A stretch of DNA of 12,439 nucleotides from Spirosoma sp. Lineage in GTDB: Bacteria > Bacteroidota > Bacteroidia > Cytophagales > Spirosomataceae. The stretch is taken from positions 1 to 12,439 of the forward strand of contig JANXVQ010000186.1 of assembly GCA_025351545.1 (NCBI GenBank), in the 5' to 3' direction. The notes beneath the pieces were generated by a model, which had not been told where the DNA came from, ran no database searches, and saw nothing but the letters and a program-made list of their open reading frames with translations. Made by a program: the position numbers and the translations under genes. Positions 5,927 through 12,439 of this stretch are shown here, in pieces (position 1 is the first letter of the stretch; every line of letters starts with the position of its first letter).

Positions 5927-8900
5927 ATGATTTGGTCAGCTTTATCTACTAAACATTGTCTCCGTTTACTTGGGTCAATAGGAATTATGGTTGGACTTTA
6001 CGCTTGTTTGGGCACCCAGCCAAGCGTAAATCGAGTTGCGACCTCAGCTACAACAACTGTTGCTTCGTCAACGCCGGACCCCGCTCCGGTAACCGCTCCG
6101 ACGCCCGCCCGCGTGCTGGTTTTCTCGAAAACTAAAGGCTGGAAACACACGTCGATTCCGTTTGGGATTGCTGCCATTCAGAAACTCGGCCGGGAAAATA
6201 AGTTTATCGTTGATACCACCAAAAACGCGGATTATTTTAACGACGACAGCCTGCGCCATTACCAGGCCGTCGTTTTTATGAGCACAACCGGAAACATACT
6301 TAATCAGACGCAACAAGCTGCTTTCGAGCGTTATATTCAGGCGGGTGGTGGTTATATGGGTGTTCATGCGGCTGCCGATACCGAATATGACTGGCCGTGG
6401 TACAACAAACTGGTGGGCGGCTATTTTGCCAGTCACCCCAGCAATTCCAACGTTCGTAAAGCAACGGTTGACGTGACGGACAAAAACCATCCGTCTACTG
6501 CTCACCTGCCCGACCATTGGGAACGAACCGACGAATGGTATAACTACCGTTCATTTTATTCTGATTTGACTGTACTAGCCAATTTGGATGAAAATACCTA
6601 CGATGGCGGCATCAATGGCAGTAATCACCCTATTGTTTGGTATCATGAATTCGATGGTGGACGCTCGTTTTATACGGGTGGCGGTCATGAAGATGCCAGT
6701 TTTAGCGAACCATTGTTCGTGCAGCATATTCTGGGTGGACTTACCTGGGTGATGGGCGGTGGTAAACCACTGGACTACAGTAAGTCATACGCGGTTGTGA
6801 TGCCCGAAGAAAACCGGTTTGTGAAGTCGGTTTTGGTCAACGATCTGAACGAACCGATGGAGCTAGCCATTGCCAATGATGGCCGGGTATTCTTTACGGA
6901 ACGAAGCGGTAATTTGTCGGTCTATAACTCGAAAACGAACGAGCATAAATTGGTGTATAAGTTTCCGGTGCCCACCAAACAGGGGCATGGCGTACAAGGG
7001 ATAACACTCGACCCGAACTTCTCGGCCAACCATTTTCTGTACATCTATTATTCGCCCGAAGCCGAAAAAGACCCCTTCTATAATCTCTCGCGCTTCGTTA
7101 TCAAGGACGACAATACGCTCGACCTGGCCTCTGAAAAAGTGTTACTGAAAGTGCCAAGTCTATTCGAGCCGGGTTCGCATCACGGTGGTTCGCTGGCCTT
7201 CGACAAAGAGGGTAATTTATACCTGTCAACGGGTGATCATACGAATCCTTTTCCGTCAAATGGTTATGCGCCGATTGATGCACGCCCCGATCATTTAGCA
7301 GCCGATGCGCGGGGAACAGCCGCCAATACCAACGATTTTCGGGGTAAAATCCTGCGTATTCATCCACAGCCAGACGGCACCTACACCATTCCCGATGGTA
7401 ACCTTTTTCCAAAAGGCACCGCACAGACCCGTCCGGAGATTTATACGATGGGTTTGCGAAATCCGTATCGTATTGCCCTCAATCCAAAATCGTCTGTTCT
7501 ATACTGGGGCGAAATTGGGCCTGATGCTGGCAAAGACAGCAGTACACTAGGGCCACGCGGCTACGATGAATTCAATCAGGCCAAAAAAGCGGGTAATTTC
7601 GGCTGGCCGCTGTTTATTGGTAATAGCCAGCCGTATGGCGATCTGAATTTTGCAACGAACGCTGTTGGACCCCGTTTCGATCCGAAAGCGCCGGTGAACA
7701 ATTCGCCAAAAAATAACGGGCTCCAACAATTGCCACCACCCAATCCGGCCATGATCTGGTATCCGTATGCGGCCTCAAAAGAATTTCCGGAATTGGGTCT
7801 GGGGGGGCGCAGTGCGATGGCGGGGGAATTTTACACCTACGACAAAAATTCGACCGCTAAAAATAAATTTCCTGAATATTACGATGGTGCGCTGTTCATT
7901 TTCGATTGGATGCGTAACTGGGTCATGGCCGTTCGCGTCGACAAAAACGACAACTACATCCGCACCGAACCGTTTATGGCAGCCAACGGTGATTTCAGAC
8001 GCCCAATTGACCAGGCTTTCAGTAAAGACGGTGTCATGTACATGCTGGAATACGGGTCCGTATATGGGGCTGATAATGACGATGCCCGTTTAGTGAAAAT
8101 TGAGTACAATACGGGGAACCGGGCACCAGTCGCTATGGCGACCGTAGTTGATTCGGTTGCCATAGCGCAACGCAACGTGCGCTCATACCTAACCTCCGAT
8201 CCCCGCGCACCTGTCATTCGCGAGGCCAACGGGCAGGCGCCCCTTCGGGTGAAATTCAGCGGGCGGGGCACCGACCTGGACGACGAGGATAAACTAACCT
8301 ACCAATGGTTGTTTGACGGGAATACAGTTGGCTCTACGCAACCCAATGCGACGTACACCTACACAAAACCGGGTGTGTATAATGCCATTCTGAAAGTGAC
8401 CGATCAAGCGGGACGGGTGGGTATGGACACCATCGCGGTGAAGGTTGGAAACACCAGACCGGAAATTGAGATTACAACAACGGATAACAAATCGTTTTTC
8501 TGGGCCAACAAACCGTTTACCTATGCGGTAAAAGTGACCGATAAAGAAGATGCGAAAATTGATCCCAAACACATTAAGGTTTACTACGAATACAGCGCAC
8601 AACCGAATGGCACACCAACTATTGTGCCTCAACAGGGCCATCAGGATATGGCCCAGATTGGTAACGGTTCGCTGGGGAAAAATCTGATTGCCAGCAGCGA
8701 TTGTAAAGCGTGCCACATGATCGACAAACCATCGGTGGGGCCAACCTTTCTGGCCGTTGCTGATCGCTATAAAGGTCAATCTGGAAGCGTAGAGCGGCTG
8801 GCGAAGAAAATTATTGAAGGGGGTGGTGGCAACTGGAGCAAAGATCACTTGATGAGTGCCCATCCACAAATTCCGGCGCAGGATGCTCAGGAAATGGTAA

Positions 8901-9457
8901 AATACATCTTCGCCCTAACCGATGCGCGAAAACAAAAATCAGTGCCGCAGCAAGGTACTCTTGCGCTGAACGAACACAAGGCCGACGAGTTAAGAGGGCA
9001 GTATAGTCTACTGGCAACGTATACCGATCAGGGTGGGAAAGTTGTTGGGCCACTCACCAGCACCGACGTTGTTACGCTGCGTAATGCCAATGTTAAAACG
9101 TTAAACGCTGACGCGTATGTAGGTTTCCCCCGGTTTGGTAATCGCCTGTCGGCTGGTAGCCACAAAGCATATGTTCTGTTGAAAGGCATTGATATGACCA
9201 CGATCAAGTCGCTGACATACGACTATTCATCTGTCGATAAAGATGGTGAAATTGAGGTTCGCCTGGATTCTTATGCCGGGCCAGTGGTGAGCCGAGCGCC
9301 TTACAAAGCTACCGGCGACTGGAAAAAGACGAATCAGGTGACGGGTACATTCGACAAGCCGTTCACAGGCAAACACGACGTATACGTAATTGTTGTCAAG
9401 CGCGATAAGCCCAACAATAACATCATTCAGTTAAATAGTATTCAGTTTAATCAGTGA
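5927..9457 (+). CDS. ThuA / PQQ-dependent sugar dehydrogenase / PKD / cytochrome c fusion lipoprotein
   Basis: This is a 1176-residue multidomain protein. The lipoprotein signal ends in lipobox LYAC, lipidated Cys27; no acidic run follows, so a periplasm-facing anchor is more likely than surface export. A Thr/Pro/Ala-rich linker reaches about 60. The ThuA (class I glutamine amidotransferase-like) domain spans about 60-283, with FSKTKGWKH, GVHAAADTEYDW (145-156) and GGGHED (251-256). The PQQ-dependent soluble glucose dehydrogenase-type beta-propeller spans about 296-728; His418 in SHHGGSL matches the family's catalytic His, and Arg511 starts RNPYR. PKD is at about 731-840 and an Ig-like segment at 840-905. 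Cytochrome c spans about 905-1000, with CKACH (926-930) and a likely Met976 ligand. A CBM6-like C-terminus spans about 1005-1176. Inferred role: oxidising sugars and passing electrons from PQQ to its own heme. The gene ends at the 9468-9521 palindrome. Domain calls are strong; the substrate is unknown. Confidence 0.93.
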   Translation: MIWSALSTKHCLRLLGSIGIMVGLYACLGTQPSVNRVATSATTTVASSTPDPAPVTAPTPARVLVFSKTKGWKHTSIPFGIAAIQKLGRENKFIVDTTKNADYFNDDSLRHYQAVVFMSTTGNILNQTQQAAFERYIQAGGGYMGVHAAADTEYDWPWYNKLVGGYFASHPSNSNVRKATVDVTDKNHPSTAHLPDHWERTDEWYNYRSFYSDLTVLANLDENTYDGGINGSNHPIVWYHEFDGGRSFYTGGGHEDASFSEPLFVQHILGGLTWVMGGGKPLDYSKSYAVVMPEENRFVKSVLVNDLNEPMELAIANDGRVFFTERSGNLSVYNSKTNEHKLVYKFPVPTKQGHGVQGITLDPNFSANHFLYIYYSPEAEKDPFYNLSRFVIKDDNTLDLASEKVLLKVPSLFEPGSHHGGSLAFDKEGNLYLSTGDHTNPFPSNGYAPIDARPDHLAADARGTAANTNDFRGKILRIHPQPDGTYTIPDGNLFPKGTAQTRPEIYTMGLRNPYRIALNPKSSVLYWGEIGPDAGKDSSTLGPRGYDEFNQAKKAGNFGWPLFIGNSQPYGDLNFATNAVGPRFDPKAPVNNSPKNNGLQQLPPPNPAMIWYPYAASKEFPELGLGGRSAMAGEFYTYDKNSTAKNKFPEYYDGALFIFDWMRNWVMAVRVDKNDNYIRTEPFMAANGDFRRPIDQAFSKDGVMYMLEYGSVYGADNDDARLVKIEYNTGNRAPVAMATVVDSVAIAQRNVRSYLTSDPRAPVIREANGQAPLRVKFSGRGTDLDDEDKLTYQWLFDGNTVGSTQPNATYTYTKPGVYNAILKVTDQAGRVGMDTIAVKVGNTRPEIEITTTDNKSFFWANKPFTYAVKVTDKEDAKIDPKHIKVYYEYSAQPNGTPTIVPQQGHQDMAQIGNGSLGKNLIASSDCKACHMIDKPSVGPTFLAVADRYKGQSGSVERLAKKIIEGGGGNWSKDHLMSAHPQIPAQDAQEMVKYIFALTDARKQKSVPQQGTLALNEHKADELRGQYSLLATYTDQGGKVVGPLTSTDVVTLRNANVKTLNADAYVGFPRFGNRLSAGSHKAYVLLKGIDMTTIKSLTYDYSSVDKDGEIEVRLDSYAGPVVSRAPYKATGDWKKTNQVTGTFDKPFTGKHDVYVIVVKRDKPNNNIIQLNSIQFNQ

Positions 9458-9467
9458 TAGAAGGATT

Positions 9468-9521
9468 GCACCGAAAAAGGAAAGGCCGGAATGTACATTC
9501 CGGCCTTTCCTTTTTCGGTGC
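9468..9521. terminator. Perfect 54-bp palindrome, terminator of the fusion gene
   Basis: Two 27-base arms (9468-9494 and 9495-9521) are exact reverse complements with no spacer. It starts 10 bases after the fusion-gene stop. The core stem around GGCCGGAATGT is flanked by A5 and T5 runs inside the arms, so transcription on either strand meets a GC-rich stem followed by a U-rich run. It is bidirectional by symmetry, although only the plus strand has an upstream gene close by. The length and perfection are unusual for a simple terminator. Confidence 0.85.
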
Positions 9522-9727
9522 TGATCGCTGCTTGATACCTCACTTATCAGAGCCCAACGCGTATATCCAACCACGCCACCTCTCCAGTTCGTACCCGAAA
9601 AATAATCATCGCTTTTGTTACTTCTCCACAGAGAGTGAACCACTAATAACCCCATGTGGTAATTATACATAAATTTAATTAACCTACCGTTTAATAAATA
9701 AATGATTCGGCGTATCTTTCGTAAATT

Positions 9728-9748
9728 ATTAACATACAATATGTTAAT
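9728..9748. promoter_or_regulatory. 21-base inverted repeat upstream of the beta-helix gene, candidate operator
   Basis: ATTAACATA (9728-9736) and TATGTTAAT (9740-9748) are perfect 9-bp complements around CAA. The repeat lies 44 bases before the beta-helix start codon in an A/T-rich region. A near-consensus -7 element TATCTTTC (9713-9720, 7 of 8 matches to TAnnTTTG) would put the transcript start right at its left edge, where a repressor would block transcription. No good -33 TTG is seen. The rest of 9522-9789 holds nothing else that I recognise. Confidence 0.45.
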
Positions 9749-9792
9749 CCATATACTAAATATTCCATTTATCCAAAATCTCACTGAATGCG

Positions 9793-12439
9793 ATGAAATT
9801 ATATAGCCTGGAGCCCTACGTACTTTATCGAATCTTGTTTGTTTTTAAAATTTTATTGTTGGTTACTTGTGTAAACTGGCAGCCAGTATCGGCACAAACT
9901 ACGTATTATGTCGCTAGCTCAGGAAATGATGCTAATAGTGGACGAACTGCCGATTCCCCATTTCAGACACTGGGCAAAATCAATAGTATATCGTTGCAGG
10001 CTGGTGATCAGATACTATTTCGGCGGGGAGACACCTTTAGGGGAAGTCTAGTCATCCGCCAATCCGGTTCTTCCGACAGGCCCATAGTAATAGATGCCTA
10101 CGGTTCCGGTGATATACCCATTCTGGCAGGATCAGTGCCAGTGACCAATTGGACATCTGTTGGAAATAACGTTTGGCAGGCCGATTGCCCTTCTTGTGGA
10201 AGCCGGGTAACCGGCCTGTATCGCAATGCAGTAGCGCTGCCCCTGGGTCGCTATCCCAACCTTAGCGATGCCACAAAGGGCTACCTGACTGTACAGTCTC
10301 ACAGCGGCAAAACGCAACTTACCAGTCAACAGGGTTTGTCAACTAACTGGACGGGTGGCGAAGCGGTGATTCGGCCAACGCAGTGGATTATGGACCGGGC
10401 TACTATTACCCAGCAAGATGGTAACACGTTATCGCTAACCAATAACAGTAGTTATGATCTGGCCGATGGGTGGGGCTATTTCATCCAGAATCATCCGGCC
10501 ACGCTGGATCAGGTTGGCGAGTGGTATTATAACCCGGCTAACAAAACGATCCGTTTGTTCGATAATCAAAATAATCCCAACAATCAGGTCCTCACGGCAA
10601 CTGCCTTTAACGAAGGAGTGAATTTGACAAATGCGTCTTTCATAACCGTTCGGAACCTCCAGATTACTCAAACGATTAGTACTGGCTTACTTATTAGTGG
10701 CGGATCTAATTTTGTCTTATCCAACAACAGTATTACCAATTCGGGCGAAGACGGCATTTCTATTATTGGTTCTGGTAGTACCGTACTGGCTGAGAACAAT
10801 ATAATAACTGATGCCAACAGTAACGGTATTTATATTGGACCCTACCAGAATTTTACTTTTCGCGGAAATACGCTTCAGCGTATCGGCATGATACCGGGCC
10901 GGGGTAAGAGTGGTGATGGGAGCTATTCTGCCTTGCAGTCATTGTGTAGCAACAATACGCTGATTGAGAATAATGTGGTCGATAACATTGGGTATAATGG
11001 AATTGCTATCGTTACCAATACTACGGTGCGATATAACCAGATATCAAACTTTTGCCTGACCAAAAGTGATGGGGGCGGCATTTACACCTGGAATGGAAGC
11101 CGAAGCGATGTGGGCAATTTGCACATCCTGTCAAATATCGTTTTCAACGGAATTGGAGCACCGGAAGGAACGCTGGGTGGGGCCTATTCGGGAGCCAACG
11201 GTATTTTTCTTGACGATTGCTCTCAAAATGCGGAAGTAGCCAACAACACATCGTTTGGATCGAGGGGTATGGGTATTTTTCTACGGGGCGTATCCGGTAT
11301 AACCGTAAATGGAAATACCAGTTTCAACAATACGGAAGAACAGCTTAAACTTGCCTACAATGGCTCTTGTCTCTTACGTAATAATTTGATTCAGAACAAC
11401 ATACTGTTCAGTAAGCTGCCAAACCAGGTTGTGGTAGCCTATGAGTCCAATGCTAATGATCTATCCAGTTACGGTCAGTTCGATTACAATTATTATGTGC
11501 GTCCGTTTGAAGACCTGTTCAAAATTCGGACGGTCTACAATCCCGGATCAGGAATCACCGGGGCTGATCGTACATTGATCGACTGGCAGTCAGTGTATGG
11601 CAAAGATATCCATTCAGCCAATAGTCCTATAACGTATAAAAGTCAGGTCGTTAGTCAGACTGGAGCCAGCAAAATAGATAATTCATTCTCAAGTAATACC
11701 GACGGATGGAGTGTATGGTCGCCGTATGGTAATGGCCGGGCTGACTGGGATAATACGAACCGACTCGATGGTGGCTCACTACGGTTATCGTTTGGATCGG
11801 CGTCTAACCAGTCGAATTCGTATCTGCTGGCTACAATAAATATTGGGGCTGTTACAAAAGGTAAAGCCTATCAACTTCTTTTCGATGGAGTAGCCTCGTC
11901 AACCGATAAGCGTGTAGAAATATATCCGCGTCAATTATCGGGAAATTATAGCGATCTGTCCCCCCGAACGGTCCTGTTGGTGGGAACAGCCCGTCAGCAA
12001 TATGAAGCCGTTTTTACAGCGACGGCCGATGAATCGAACGCTATTCTGGTTGTTCAGGTGATAGAAGATGGGCAAACGGCTTGGTTTGATAATGTTCGTC
12101 TAAAAGAGGCTACCCTAACGGCCGTTAACCCGGATGACAACATCAAGCTGGTTTATAACTCATCCGCTCAGAATAAGACGGTAGGGCTGGATGGCACCTA
12201 TCGGGATGCGAAAAATGTTGCTTATACCAATCAAATTGTTCTAACAGCCTTCTCATCAGCGGTGTTGATGAAAGATGTTACACCCACACCTACGCCACCA
12301 CCACCGGTAGTTTCGCTGCGAGATCCTGAAAATCCGGCCAATGCCGTTGCAGGGCTTACCTACCAGTATTATGAAGGCAGTTGGAGCAATTTGCCCGACT
12401 TTAACGGGCTTACTCCCGTCAAAACCGATGTTACAGCTA
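9793..12439 (+). CDS. Secreted right-handed parallel beta-helix protein with CBM-like and PA14-like domains, 3' end missing
   Basis: I translated this frame from ATG at 9793; it is open for 882 codons to the right edge. It is the only usable start: the ATG at 9788 meets a stop after one codon, and the in-frame stop TAA at 9757 precedes any other ATG. The Sec signal peptide is residues 1-34, cleaved after PVSA. Residues 36-105 carry YYVASSGNDANSG, SPFQTLGKIN and AGDQILFRRGDTF, the usual N-cap of exported beta-helix proteins. About 270-560 is the helix, with repeated NNxI, NGIxI and GIFLxG rungs. About 626-770 is a CenC/CBM4_9-like beta-sandwich (DGWSVWS to WFDNVRLKE). A Thr/Pro linker begins at 830. 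From about 852, AGLTYQYYEGSW...LPDF...LTPV is the start of a PA14-like domain. Family members are polysaccharide lyases, hydrolases or adhesins; I see no assignable catalytic residues. It is a separate transcription unit from the fusion gene. Confidence 0.88.
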   Translation, partial: MKLYSLEPYVLYRILFVFKILLLVTCVNWQPVSAQTTYYVASSGNDANSGRTADSPFQTLGKINSISLQAGDQILFRRGDTFRGSLVIRQSGSSDRPIVIDAYGSGDIPILAGSVPVTNWTSVGNNVWQADCPSCGSRVTGLYRNAVALPLGRYPNLSDATKGYLTVQSHSGKTQLTSQQGLSTNWTGGEAVIRPTQWIMDRATITQQDGNTLSLTNNSSYDLADGWGYFIQNHPATLDQVGEWYYNPANKTIRLFDNQNNPNNQVLTATAFNEGVNLTNASFITVRNLQITQTISTGLLISGGSNFVLSNNSITNSGEDGISIIGSGSTVLAENNIITDANSNGIYIGPYQNFTFRGNTLQRIGMIPGRGKSGDGSYSALQSLCSNNTLIENNVVDNIGYNGIAIVTNTTVRYNQISNFCLTKSDGGGIYTWNGSRSDVGNLHILSNIVFNGIGAPEGTLGGAYSGANGIFLDDCSQNAEVANNTSFGSRGMGIFLRGVSGITVNGNTSFNNTEEQLKLAYNGSCLLRNNLIQNNILFSKLPNQVVVAYESNANDLSSYGQFDYNYYVRPFEDLFKIRTVYNPGSGITGADRTLIDWQSVYGKDIHSANSPITYKSQVVSQTGASKIDNSFSSNTDGWSVWSPYGNGRADWDNTNRLDGGSLRLSFGSASNQSNSYLLATINIGAVTKGKAYQLLFDGVASSTDKRVEIYPRQLSGNYSDLSPRTVLLVGTARQQYEAVFTATADESNAILVVQVIEDGQTAWFDNVRLKEATLTAVNPDDNIKLVYNSSAQNKTVGLDGTYRDAKNVAYTNQIVLTAFSSAVLMKDVTPTPTPPPPVVSLRDPENPANAVAGLTYQYYEGSWSNLPDFNGLTPVKTDVTA

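Noticed and set aside
6068..9053. Several open frames within the fusion gene, both strands
   Set aside because: They are shadows of the continuous 1176-residue frame, which shows five recognisable domains.
9431..9784. Open frames on both strands crossing the palindrome (9431-9784 minus, 9454-9672 plus)
   Set aside because: Both contain the same peptide only because the 54-bp palindrome reads alike on both strands; neither has other coding features.
10132..10671. Minus-strand frames at 10132-10329 and 10435-10671
   Set aside because: Antisense to the continuous beta-helix reading frame.
1..12439. Insertion sequences, CRISPR arrays, tRNA or rRNA genes, phage genes, toxin-antitoxin pairs
   Set aside because: Looked for by eye on both strands; no transposase, integrase, regularly spaced repeats or cloverleaf-like sequence found.

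Overview
The window looks like chromosomal DNA of a member of the Bacteroidota, most likely a Cytophagales bacterium of the Spirosoma/Dyadobacter type. This is inferred from four things: gene starts without clear Shine-Dalgarno sequences and with A/T-rich leaders; a TAnnTTTG-type -7 element in front of the ferredoxin gene; large multidomain exported sugar-active proteins; and a ThuA/PQQ-dehydrogenase/cytochrome c fusion of a kind common in this group. I see no transposase, integrase, CRISPR array, tRNA or rRNA.

Layout. (1) 1-1772, minus strand: a likely three-gene unit read as [2Fe-2S] thioredoxin-like ferredoxin -> HAD hydrolase (YjjG-like nucleotidase) -> short-chain dehydrogenase of the HSD10 (3-hydroxyacyl-CoA dehydrogenase type 2) group. 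The last gene runs off the left edge. (2) 2013-2549, plus strand: a stand-alone, divergent ECF-sigma-like protein. It is followed by about 370 bases with no credible gene and two terminator-like hairpins. (3) 2921-5572: a divergent pair, a Tat-exported Gfo/Idh/MocA oxidoreductase (minus) and a Tat-exported sugar isomerase/epimerase-type TIM barrel (plus). Their 264-base intergenic region holds an intrinsic terminator facing the oxidoreductase gene. (4) 5927-9457, plus strand: a 1176-residue lipoprotein joining ThuA, a PQQ-dependent sugar dehydrogenase, PKD, cytochrome c and a carbohydrate-binding-like C-terminus. It is preceded by 354 bases with two inverted repeats and closed by a perfect 54-bp palindrome. 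(5) 9793 to the right edge, plus strand: a secreted parallel beta-helix protein with a CBM-like domain and the start of a PA14-like domain, behind a 21-bp inverted repeat.

Working together (inference): regions 3-5 read as an extracytoplasmic carbohydrate locus. The beta-helix protein may attack or bind a polysaccharide. The ThuA-PQQ-heme lipoprotein and the Gfo oxidoreductase could oxidise sugar units outside the cytoplasm, and the TIM-barrel protein could isomerise the products. This resembles the known 3-keto-glycoside logic of ThuA/ThuB and Gfo/TIM-barrel gene sets, but no substrate can be read from the sequence. The left cluster is ordinary acyl-CoA/nucleotide/redox housekeeping. The most unusual items are the sigma-like protein with a degraded core-binding motif, the fusion lipoprotein, the misplaced terminator before the oxidoreductase gene, and several strong palindromes.
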